Origin: Zygnema circumcarinatum
Taxonomy: Eukaryota > Streptophyta > Zygnematophyceae > Zygnematales > Zygnemataceae
NCBI GenBank assembly: GCA_037447605.1
Contig: CM074817.1
Span: 1,042,312 to 1,106,311 of the forward strand
Direction: 5' to 3'
DNA: 64,000 nt
In this document: positions 12,421-33,226 of the stretch, piece by piece
Position numbering within the stretch: position 1 is the first letter of the stretch
How the letters are laid out: every line of letters starts with the position of its first letter
Notes under the pieces: model-generated
Database searches by the model: none
Told to the model about the DNA's origin: nothing
Seen by the model: the letters and a program-made list of their open reading frames with translations, nothing else
Made by a program: the position numbers and the translations under genes

Positions 12421-13903
12421 ATGGCGGACCTTGCGTTCCCTGTGAAATGGGTGGAGGAATTCGATATTGCGGTGCCAATGGAGACGGATGTGATATTTGA
12501 GACGGTTGAGACAGTTGAGACGTTTCAGGCAGTGGAGACGAAGGATGTGCGGCCTCGGTTGAACGACGAGTTCAGCATGGGCCCTGTCGCGATGCTGCTC
12601 TTGAGTTTGTTGGTGTGGGCCGCGAGGGGCACGCTCTTCACGCAATGGGAGTTTGTGCAGCTGGCGATTGTGTTTGTCGTTTTAGGAGCGTTCGTCGCCA
12701 GGATGTGCAATCTGCTGGCGCTTATGCATCTGAAGCAACTTTCGGTGCATTATTACAGTAAGGTAAGGAAAGGGTTGTTGCAAGGCACATTCACTTGTTC
12801 GATTACGCGATAGCTCTATTTGGGAACCAAATACAATATTTATTTTGAAGCTAAACGAGTTTTCGCGTTTGCTTTGCAGAACCCTCACTTTGAGGATGCT
12901 TCGCTCAGAAGACTTTACAGCCGAGAGAATAGCGCGCGGGTGGATTATTCCACGCAGCACACAGGTTTGGTTCTGAACTCTCGACTGGAATAAATTGGCA
13001 CTTTGTCTTGAAAGGTTGAGTTGTAGGTTCAATTTCTTTCTTTTGTTTGACTTCGCAATCGATCAAAATTGTTGCATGCAAAATCAGAGTTTGGGCTAGA
13101 CAGTGACAGGAACAGGTTCATGATGAGGGTTGGGGGACTGGAATTGCAACTAAGGTTGAGTGCCTGCAGCTTCATTGGCTTGATGGTCGGAATAACTGAA
13201 TAAATGATTCTTCAAAATGTAGAACAGAATTCTTAATGTACGTAGTACATTAGTAGAAGGCTTGATGGTCGGAATAACTGAAGGAATACAGGGGTGTTTG
13301 TGCGTGTCTATCTCTGTGCAGTTCTGCGGTCCGCTACAAAGAAAGCGGCACGAGAGGACATCATGCGCTCGGGTTTCTACATGCTCGTGGCTCGGGTCTT
13401 TGCGCCAGACGCCTTGGACAAGTCCGCATGGGACCTTTTGCAGTTGGCACTCTCCCTCCTTCTTGTCACACTGATTGTCCTCGACATCACCAATCTGCTG
13501 ATGAAGAAGAAGTTGGAGCGATTGTTTGATACGATGTTTCACGCGGTATGTGCACCTCCATACAAAGCCGCAGGATTGTTTCGATAACTTGTCTCTGAAA
13601 TAAAGAAATGGATCAGAAAACATTTTTTTTGCAGCCTTTGCTTGATGTAGTTGCATTGAGTTCGCTTTACTGCGGGAATGAATGAACTGACCGATGATAA
13701 ATGAATGCTGCATGCTGTGGGCGGAGCAGGCTGTGGGGAGGCTCAAGTTTCTCTCTAATCGCGCCCAGCCGTATGTGAGGGCGGAGCAGTTGTGGGAGTT
13801 GGTTCTCGCGGGGCCTTACAATACAGCGTGGGAGGAGGGGGACAAGGAGTGGGTGCGTTGGTTATGGCCGATTGTGTTCTATCGCCTTTTTATGCACCCG
13901 CAG
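12421..13903 (+). CDS. Unrecognised multi-pass membrane protein
   Basis: Exons 12421-12762, 12880-12964, 13322-13545 and 13730-13903 join in consistent phase with GT-AG borders and give at least 228 residues. The start is ATG 12421 in the context gcagccATGGCG. Hydrophobic segments are at residues about 58-77 (MGPVAMLLLSLLVWAARG), 82-105 and 180-200 (LLQLALSLLLVTLIVLDITN). The last part is amphipathic and Trp-rich (WELVLAGPYNTAWEEGDKEW). I do not recognise the family. The 3' end is uncertain. Either exon 4 ends at the CAG|gtagag donor (13903) and further exons are unseen, or it reads on to a stop at 14248 through the dispersed repeat, adding GPTSGLSSVP decapeptides. Confidence 0.55.
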
Positions 13904-14475
13904 GTAGAGGTGTGGGAGCCCACCCTCGAGGTGCGGAATCAGTGGCTCATGTGGCGGAAGCAGGGGCCGTTTTGGCTTGGGAGGGAGGGAGGGAGGGAGG
14001 GAAAAAGGGAGGGAGGGGACGCAGGGGGGCATGGAAGGCGGTGGTCCCTGCTCGTCAGATTTGTTCCGGGCCCAACATCGGGGCTCAGTTCAGTTCCTGG
14101 CCCAACATCGGGGCTCAGTTCAGTTCCTGGCCCAACATCGGGGCTCAGTTCAGTTCCGAGCTCAACATCGGGGCTCAGTTCAGTTCCGGGCCCAACATCG
14201 GGGCTCAGTTCAGTTCAGTTCGTTTTTTGTACAGTGAGATTGGAATGAGCGGAGAAAGGGAGAGGCGGAGCAAGTCGTCTGCTTGTTGAACGTTGCAGGG
14301 TCGTCAGCAACATCATGAGTGCTGCTTTTTTATTTTCCACATTCGTTATTCAGCTTCATTTTCCATTTCAGTTCAGTTCAGATCAGGTTAAGGGAAATTT
14401 AGACTGAAGCTGAATAATAATAATTTGTGAAGAGTGACTATTTAGAGCAAGTTTTTGCTCTTCGTTGTCCAGCAG
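13901..14475 (+). repeat. Dispersed ~570-bp repeat, copy B
   Basis: This is the inverted partner of 3478-3978. It starts exactly at the possible exon 4 donor of the membrane-protein gene and ends near gagcaagtttttgctcttcg. It contains a (GGGA)n tract at 13979-14016 and a five-unit tandem array at 14071-14220. Apart from the array it is about 85 percent identical to copy A by eye. Confidence 0.8.
14071..14220 (+). repeat. Five tandem 30-bp units
   Basis: Units start at 14071, 14101, 14131, 14161 and 14191. Each is cccaacatcggggctcagtt followed by cagttccxgg, with one or two differences between units. The unit is 10 codons long, so the plus frame from the preceding exon stays open across all five. 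Copy A of the surrounding repeat has only one unit, so the array expanded after the copies separated. Confidence 0.95.
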
Positions 14476-15654
14476 AGTTCATGGTCGTTTCGTTTTTTTT
14501 GTTCAGTCCATTGTTTAGTTTTAGTTTCAGTTTCATTCCAGTTCAGTTGTAGTCGAGTCTCTCCCTTGTCATTGGCTGAAAGTCGCTTTAGCTGCAGGGC
14601 CATCGTCGTCGTGGTCATCTTTCTGTACTTTTTTTTGGCGTTTTTACGCCATTTCATGACGAGTGTCGAACAATTTGAAAAAGCTCTTGTTTACCTCTCT
14701 CTTGCTTCCCATCCCCTCCTCTTTCTCCTCTCTCTGTCCTCTCTCTCTCCTCTCCCTCTGCCGTCTTCCCCTTCGGTTGTCCTGTATTTGGAATTGAGGA
14801 CACGACAAAATAACTGCAAACAGAGATACCCTCTAGCAGAACTGCTGCAAACAGAGATACCCTGTAGCAGAACTGCTGCATTCGGCAGACAAACGCTGAA
14901 ACCACCGTATTTTGCAACTGCGGAATTCGACCCGCTCATTAAGGGGTTGAGGAGACTTAGAAAAGTTTCACACTTTTGGAACTTCAAAATCAACATATGC
15001 TAATCCGGCAGACTAGTTAATAACAGCGTGTGAAACAAGTATACTTCCTGTAGAACGAATTCCATATCGGCCTTTCCAAAATCTGAAACCGAATCCCCCT
15101 ATTTCTAGCGCCTCGTCTACACTTCAACAGCACACGATCCAAACAGCACAAATGCTCAAATAACAACTCACATGTCATTTTGTGCCACATCTGTTCACAT
15201 CATGTGAACAGCTCCTCTAGGTACCTTAGGCCCTATGACTAGTTGGCCATTCAGAGACCAGAAACTGACCGGAAACAAACATACAAACAACAGTACAAAA
15301 AAGGCTCTTTTGCAAGATGTAATCGTCACACAGTTGATATTTTCGGCCTTTAAATTTCTTTCCAAGACGAAACGTTTTTAGCGTCTAGCCGAACCAAAAT
15401 AAAAGAGAAAAAAAGAGCGGCGGGGGGGCGGGGGATTGAAGAGGTGGAGTGGACAGCAGCAGAGAAATTAAATTCTCACAACCTCGCCTCAGAAAGATTC
15501 CAACGCCTTATCCCCCTAAGGTACCACCCCCACCCCCTAACCCTAATCCCCCAAAACTCTAAACCCTTCCGCCGTGCATCGTGGTGCTTTGTGCTAGTCT
15601 CTGCCTGGGTACCCCGCCCTCCACAGATGTCCAAATTTTCGTCTCTTCTCTCTC

Positions 15655-15698
<44 letters not shown>

Positions 15699-15964
15699 GC
15701 CTGACTTAAAAAATTGATGAGGGTGCACATAAACTATGAACAAATGTCCGTTTGCACCCCGCCTGGTCCTCAATCCTAGCCTAAACCACGACACTGAAGC
15801 CTGAACCCTATACTTTTCCTTGTTACTTCACACTCGATCAACCGGCCCAACTCAAGGAGCGATTCATCGTACCTTTTGCATCGTAAAGCTCTGACAAGCT
15901 TCTTGCTGCCACCCCTCCTCTTTCCCTTTCAAAGAACAACTAGCTGTGACGTCATCAAATGCGG

Positions 15965-15999
<35 letters not shown>

Positions 16000-16462
16000 T
16001 CCACGGGATTCAGTGAACGTTCTTCATGGAGCTCCTTGAGCTCTCACTCACTCACTCAGTTAACAGTCCTACAAAGAACACCGCTACATAGAACAGCTTC
16101 TATTCGCCTAGACGCCTTCTTCTGTCAGCCGTCGTGATCTCTTCCATTCTTTCCCATTCATTTCTTCATTTTCGTACATCTGAGCTGAACTGACAACTTT
16201 TTTTAGCCATGTATAGGCCGTCATTCTCGGCCTCGTAAAGGCCCAATTCTGAAAATATACTACAACTCCTCTCGGCCAAATATACCTGTTAAGCTACTCC
16301 AGAAATCTCAACCCAATTGCTACCATAATCTCATTTTCTCCCCAACGAAAATTAGTGTTCCATTGATTACTAACTTTCTACGTGCCCCCTAACACGTCCA
16401 CAAATTTCTCCTCCACAGTTATTGACGGCGTTGAAAGTTCTCTCCAGCTTCACCCTAGAGGC
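14476..16462. other. Intergenic stretch with no supported gene
   Basis: I see no supported exon here. Contents: two direct repeats of aactgctgcaaacagagata type (14810-14880), a (CT)n tract at 15655-15699, a (ACTCTC)n tract at 15968-15999 and telobox-like ccctaaccctaat at 15534-15550. The region lies between the 3' ends of two convergent genes. Confidence 0.5.
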
Positions 16463-25594
<9,132 letters not shown>

Positions 25595-26385
25595 GGCGGG
25601 CTGCTGCCGCCACCGCCCTACATCTGTCGCCTCCACTCTTCTCCCTCGCTCTTTCTCCACTCCTCCTTCCTCCCCTACTACTTCCCCTCTCTTTGTTCAG
25701 CTACGTCCTGATGTTCAAGCTGAATGGAAGCGCTCCAAACCCAAAAAGAGAGTCACTTCTTCTTCCTTTACTCTTCTTCTTCTACTCACTTCCGTCGTCC
25801 TTTCTCTCACTCTCCTCCTTACTCCTGACTTACTTCCTCCCCCTTCCTACAGCTATGTCTTGCTGTTAAGTCAAAGGGAGACGTTCCAAATCCAAAATGA
25901 TTGCCTCCTCCTCTTCCTTCTTCTATCCTCAGCTAAAGGAGTCTCCAAGAACTGAAAACAGCAGTAATCCTAAAATCCTTAAAAGCCTGCTCCTCTTGCT
26001 CCTCCTTCCTCCTCACCACTCCAACTCCATCTCCCACCCTCCTCCCTTCTGTTCCTTCAGCTCAGCCACCTCAACAGCTGTATACGCCCTTCCAACCCTA
26101 AGCTCTCCTCCTCTTCTTCCCTCCCTCCCACCCCCTACCACCACCCCTCGCCCTCCTTTCTACCTCCTCCTACCTCCTCCCTTTCCTCTCCCTCTTCCTT
26201 CCCTTCCCCTGAACCAAACAAACACCCAAACTCCAAACCCTTCCCCTCCCCCTTCCCCTCCTTATATTCCTCCCCAAAAACACAAAGAACCTGAACCCTC
26301 TGAAGAACCCTTCTTCAGCAAGCTTCTCCTCCTCCTCTGCTCCTCCTTCGGCCGTGTTCCAAAACCCTAATCAAGGGTTCACCGG
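25595..26385 (-). promoter_or_regulatory. Pyrimidine-rich leader and telobox upstream of the DCD-polymerase gene
   Basis: The plus strand is strongly CT-rich from 25605 to 26350, so the transcript strand is GA-rich across 750 bp upstream of ATG 25594. A telobox (aaaaccctaat) lies at 26361-26371, with attagggtttg at 26426-26436. Teloboxes are frequent near start sites of plant translation and ribosome-biogenesis genes. No TATA box is obvious. Confidence 0.4.
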
Positions 26386-26699
26386 CAATGCCAAGCTCTC
26401 CAGAAACTATGGCGCCGGCAGCAAAATTAGGGTTTGCGCCACTGCAGAAGCTCAAAGTACAGGAGACAGACCTTCTGGCTTGGCGGCCCTTTGTACTTCC
26501 AGTTTTTTGACGGCCAAGAGTCACATTTGACGGTTTTTGTTCGCCGGTTACGCAAAATCGTGACGACCGGCAATATCGGTGATCCGTCGCCAGTCGGTGA
26601 CGTCCAGAATAGACGGCCGTTGCTGCCAGCCGGCAGAAAAACAGACGGTATGCTGCCGGCTGCGGCCCAGAGTCGCCGGCCAGACGGCTCAAAATGGAA

Positions 26700-26960
26700 A
26701 ATAAGTTTTTCGATGGTATTTTGCGGCGGACATCAGCCAATGAGCGCCGTCAGGAATCTCCGGAAAGCCACGTGGCAGATCTACACGGCTGGACGCGTAG
26801 GACAAAATTTTGAGATGGACATGTGGCGGTTTCTCATTGGCTGAAATCTGAGCACGCCAGTGGAAAGGAGGCGGCGTAGGGTGGGTCCCCAATAGGGACG
26901 AGAACCAATGAGAGAATGCCACGTGATCTACGTGTACACGTGGTTTTTCCTGATTGGTAA
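26700..26960. promoter_or_regulatory. CACGTG/CCAAT cluster
   Basis: Motifs seen are agccacgtggcag (26766), catgtggcgg with cattggctg (26819-26845), accaatgag (26902), gccacgtgatctacgtgtacacgtgg (26918-26943) and gattggtaa (26951). It lies between the two DCD genes. Sequence from 27000 to 28220 shows only an (ACA)n tract at 27285-27303 and no supported exon. Confidence 0.4.
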
Positions 26961-28223
26961 TTTCCTAGTTTTTTTTTGTACAGTATGCGGTACGGACCCA
27001 CTAGGGGGCTTGATCGATCTTGGACATTTCGAAGGACAAACTAGTACGTTTCATTACTGTACTAAGGCAAGGATGTGAATGTACTGTTTCAGATCCCGAT
27101 TTTTTCAAGACAGAAATGCTCTTAGCGTAGAGTCCGACTTTTTGCTGAACTGTGGGGGCGACAAGTTGGTGGTTACACTCATGTTGGTTGTCAACCACTA
27201 CTATGAGAACTTCAGAACAACGCAATGTTGTTGAAGACATATGAAACATGGAACGCGACACTTTGCAAGAAACATGCGCAACAAACAACAACAACAACAA
27301 CATTCGCAACAACATCAACGACGTAGCGAAATGAACCAACATGCGCAACATACACGGCAGAGCAACACAACATGGACATGCACAACAACACAAACAAACG
27401 GAACATGGAGCACGCACATTGGTCACATTCCAGACGTCCAAATTGTTCGATGAATCTTCGATTCGTCCTCAACAATTTGCAGCTCCCCCCTCCCAGAGCT
27501 GTGCCCTCAGACTCGCCCTTTCGTTACACTTTCTTCTCTCCTTCTCCGCCTCCGCTTTAACATACACTTCACTTCACTTCTCTCCTCCTATGATACATTT
27601 CAATATGGAGCCAGGCTCATACTGCTTCTTATGTTCAGCCTGCCTCTAACTCTGTCTCTACCAACCTAACCCCCATAGTATAATAATAGTAATGACATAA
27701 GCTTTCCTCCCATCCCCTTCCAGAGGACCCCCAAAACGTATGCAGACATACATGTTCTGCTTTTTGCCCTAATTTCCAAAGCAGCTTCTTGCCTCCATTC
27801 TGGACAATGTACAGGCTGTTGTCCCCCTTGCAGCCTTCCTCATCTTCATCCTTATCCTTATCTTCTCCTTAATTCTGCAAAATCTTCCTCCTATCGTCGT
27901 CGAACTCCCTGCCATGACTTGTCAAATCGACTTATCTGAAGCTCAAGCTGCACCCCAATATCCAGACAGACACAAACTCCCTTTTTTGTTTTTGCATCGT
28001 AGATTACATTGCCTGCTCTCGGGTCCATTTTTTGCCTTTTCCCGGAGCCGCCATTATGTTGATACAAATTACAGTCGCAGTGAAGAAGGCCCCACTGCGC
28101 ATGTGCAGCGGCCGCCGTTCCATGGACATAGTAGGAAAATTGCCAAGACTGGTCTTATGCGGGTCGAGGGTCTTATTGCACAACGCAATTTCACATGAAT
28201 GGGTTTCCATGTCCGCACGGCAT

Positions 28224-29111
28224 TCAGTTGTGGACGAGGGGACCGTTTTCATAGAACAGGTCCAGAAGGTCAAGCGTCTGCAAGACCAATCCCATGCATA
28301 GATTGACCCCATGTCACATGTTTGTGCTGCATATAGTCGCCCTTTCCCTCCCCTCTCTCTCTCCCTCTCTCCCTCACTCCCTCTCGTCTCTCTCTCTCGT
28401 CCTTCCTCTCTCTCTGATGCATGAAGGAAGGAAAGGCGAGATGTAAAGTAAGAGAGATGGGGTAATAGTGAGTGAGAGAAGGTGGACAAGGAGCAGGAGA
28501 GATACTGGAGGAGAAACTCTCACTCACTCTCTCTCTGTCTTCCTCTCTCTCTCTTGTGCATGAAGGGAGGAGAGGAGAGATGTATGAGTGAGAAAAAGTG
28601 GACAAGGAGCAGGAGAGATACTGGAGGAGAAACTCTCTCTCTCTCTCTCTCTCCTCCTCTCTCTCTCTCTGGTCCATGAAGGGAGGAGACGCGAGATGTA
28701 AAGTAGGAGCAAGGTGGTAACAGTGAGTGAGAATAAGTGGACAAGGAGAAGGAGAGATACTGGAGGAGAAAAGGAAGGAGAGAAGGTACGTGGCAAGCCT
28801 GTGAAGGATAAATGGAACGTAACCCTAAGTCAGCCACCACTCTCATTCGGAGACATTTTGGCTGCGAACCACATCACATTCACTTGCAAATGCAGGGCGA
28901 GCTGACCTCGGGTACGGACAGCTGCAGGCGGAACTTTGGACCGTCGTAATGGTGAAGGATAGGTCTGAACGCCTCCTCCTCTAAAGGCTGGCAGAGACTC
29001 CGCACACGAACACGCACCTGATGCTTCAACCCAATGGAATACGTCAGAGAACGAGAGAGAGAGAGCGAGCGAGAGAGAGAGAATGAGAGAGAAAGAGAGA
29101 GCGAGCAAAGA

Positions 29112-29170
<59 letters not shown>

Positions 29171-29173
29171 GGG

Positions 29174-29208
<35 letters not shown>

Positions 29209-30274
29209 CGAGAGAGTGAGAGAGAGAGCGAGAGAGAGAAACCTAAAACCCCATCCCGCGACATGCCCATCGACTATCCTTGTCAACCAGATGGCGAAAC
29301 CACGAGGGGGGGGGGGGGGGGGGGGGGGGGGNNNNNNNNNNGGGGGAGGGAAGGCGAGGGAGAGGGGGAGAGGGGGTGGGGAAGGGAAAGGGACGAGGGG
29401 GAAGAGTGGGGTAGTGGGGGAGAGGGGGAGGGAGGGAGGAGAGGAGGGTTAAGGGGAAGGGGAGGGAAGTGTGGGGAAGAGGGGGAAGGAGGGAGGGAGG
29501 GCGGGGGGGAGGGACAGGGAGGGGGTGGACGAGGGTGGGGTATAAGGGGAGGAGAGGGGAGGGGTAAGGGAGGGGGAAATTGGGGGATGGAGAGAAAGGG
29601 GTAAGAGGGGAAGGGAGGCGGAAGTGGGTATGGAGAAAGGGAACATGGGGATGGAGTTGGGGGTGGAACATGGTAATGGAGAAGGACAGAGAGGCGAAGG
29701 GAGTGGGAGGGGAGGAAGATGGGGGAGAGGGGAGAGGGGGGAGAAGAGGGGCTGCGAAAGGGGGTCGGCGAGAGGCAGGCAGAGGGGAAGGGAAGGAAGG
29801 GGGGTGGGAGAGCGGGAGGAAGAGGGAGGGAGAGGAAGAGAGAAAGGGTACGGGGGGAGGTGGGAGAGAGGGAGGTAGAAGGACGGGGGAGAGGGAAGTC
29901 GGAAAAGCGAGGGAGAGAGGAAGGGAGAGGGATAGCCAGGGTTCGAATTAGACAAGAGTGGGAGACGGGGGTGGAGAGGGACAGGGTGAGGCAGGAGAGA
30001 TGGTGGTGGGCAACGAGGGCGGCAGAGAGGATGGGAGAGGAGAGACAGGAAGTAGAAAGTAAGAAAGGAAAGTAAGAGAGAGAGAGAGGGGAGGCTGACC
30101 GAAGAGTTGGCGCTTAAGATCTTCCTGCATTGTGTCATTATTGCAGACGAAGATATAGCCTCCTAGGGGCTCCCCATGAGAGAGAGCCTCAGCGGGAGGG
30201 AGAGACTTAAAGCGGCGGTCAGAGGCAGCCTGGCGAATAAAGAAAGGAGGGTTGCCAGTGAAGACTCCCGTCAT
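28224..30274 (-). CDS. Stand-alone DCD-domain protein, interrupted by an assembly gap
   Basis: Visible exons are 30274-30100, 29017-28907 and 28277-28224. Exon 1 encodes GGYIFVCNNDTMQEDLKRQL and ends in phase 1, exactly as in the neighbouring DCD-polymerase gene. The exon at 28907-29017 is also 37 codons and encodes VRVRVRSLCQPLEEEAFRPI then LHHYDGPKFRLQLSVPE. The last exon gives TLDLLDLFYENGPLVHN and a stop, the usual end of a DCD domain. The two middle DCD exons (FGLPxRY...HGIFE and ...DPxAWE...) are not seen. They should lie between 29018 and 30099, where ten Ns (29332-29341) sit in G-rich DNA. Either they are in the unsequenced gap or the gene is broken. The start is ATG 30274. It is the tandem paralogue, on the same strand, of the DCD module at 24116-25594. 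Confidence 0.65.
28418..28777. repeat. ~115-bp tandem repeat, three units, in the DCD gene intron
   Basis: Units begin near 28418, 28557 and 28673 at gcatgaagg-type sequence. Each contains gtggacaaggag(c/a)aggaga and gatactggaggagaaa, followed by a (CT)n run in the first two. They lie between the last two exons of the stand-alone DCD gene. Confidence 0.85.
29048..29245. repeat. (GA)n-rich tract in the DCD gene intron
   Basis: Imperfect (GA)n with gcgagc interruptions begins about 30 bp upstream (on the minus strand) of the exon at 28907-29017. It forms the purine/pyrimidine tract near its acceptor. Confidence 0.85.
29306..30090. repeat. G-rich low-complexity DNA flanking the gap
   Basis: A poly-G run (29306-29331), ten Ns and then about 750 bp of G/A-rich irregular sequence (ggggagg, gggaga) with no coding frame recognisable on either strand. 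It reads as hard-to-sequence satellite-like filler around the gap. Confidence 0.8.
29332..29341. other. Assembly gap of ten Ns
   Basis: A run of exactly ten Ns follows a poly-G run. Its true length is unknown. It falls in the intron position where two expected DCD exons are absent. Confidence 0.99.
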
Positions 30275-30841
30275 TTTGAGGGCGGAGAAGAGCACCTGGG
30301 GGGGAGAGGAAGGGAGAAGAAGAGGGAGAGAGGGCGGGTGAGGGACTGGGACGGGTGGGAAGGAGAGAGAGAGAGAGAGGGGGAGGGAAGGAAGGGGAGT
30401 AAGGGGATGATCTGTGGGGTAGGAGCTGTGTAGGATTTGTAGATAAGGAAACGGTTTATAGTTACCTGCGATAGTTCTTGAATCTAGAACATTTGCTATG
30501 CAGAGAGAAAGCGGGAAAAGAGGGGAGAGAGAGAGAGAATGGGGGAAGTGAGGGAGGGTGAGAGGGAGGAGGGAGACAAGAAGGGGGAGGAGTAGAGAGG
30601 GGGAGAGGGAGAGAGAAAAGGAGGGAGAGGGAGAGAAGAGATTGACGGAAAGGAAGTGACAGAGGGAGAATCGTTGCAGAGAATGAGCAACTGAATGGAC
30701 CGACAATCAGAGCATTCGCTATTCGCTATCCGTTAAGAGGTTCCAATGGAACCTCTTAACGAAATTCTAAAGCACTCAAAATGTTCCCAATAGAATCGAG
30801 CATGCTGACATCAACTTACCCAGATAAAGATAAGAAAAAGA

Positions 30842-32519
<1,678 letters not shown>

Positions 32520-32900
32520 GGAACTGGGAGCGGGAAATTTGCCGATGCCGAGGCTATACCGATCGACGGCTTCGATGAAACCACGAGGGAGTGGAGATGC
32601 AGTGCCGCTGCCATGTCACAGTTCAGCGTCCTCCGTAACTGTAACGGTGACAGCGAAAGGCACTATCTTCAACTTCAGGAGAGGCACATAGAACCGCTCA
32701 GGTACAGGTAGAAATTCTTTTGGGCTGTGTCTTTAAACACATGGTCCAATCACAGGTATGTTCAACAGACATATGCTGACGTGACGACCAGCGATTGGTT
32801 AAATTCGGCTTAAAGATCCACAGCGCACGTACACTGACTCGTCAAGAAATTCTGACACGTGTCGTCCTCTCATACGGTCGCTTATTTTCGAGTTTTCGAT
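32520..32900 (+). repeat. Dispersed repeat family, copy 1
   Basis: It aligns in direct orientation with 43362-43715. Shared landmarks are gggagcggg(a/g)aatttgccg, cgacggcttcgatgaaacca, agaggcacat(a/g)gaa, acatggtccaatcacaggta, gctgacgtg(a/g)cgaccaacgatt and gatccacagcgca. No terminal inverted repeats or coding capacity are seen. Confidence 0.8.
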
Positions 32901-33226
32901 GTGGGCCGTTACAGTTGCCAGTCGAATGACACATGCTATGAATCTTGCTTCAATTTCCAATTTAAGAGCGAGGGCATGTGATGACCAATGAGGCTGAGCC
33001 ACGTTCCCCCTTTGGGATCTTTGCCAATTGGGGCCTTCCCCTCCCCCCCCCCCCCCTCAGATTTTGAAAATTCTGCTTTTTTTTTTAATTTTATCGTATG
33101 TATGTTATGCTAAAAGGGAGCTTAGCCCCCCCTCAGCAAAAATCCGGGATCCGCCCACTGCCCTGAACCCCTCAACCCAAACATATTCACACCTTTGCCC
33201 CAGCTTCCCACTAAAATTTCTCCATC

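Noticed and set aside
28004-28489. A 160-residue minus frame containing METHSCEIALCNKTLDPHKT.
   Set aside because: The supported terminal DCD exon (28277-28224, TLDLLDLFYENG) overlaps it in a different frame with a proper acceptor and stop.
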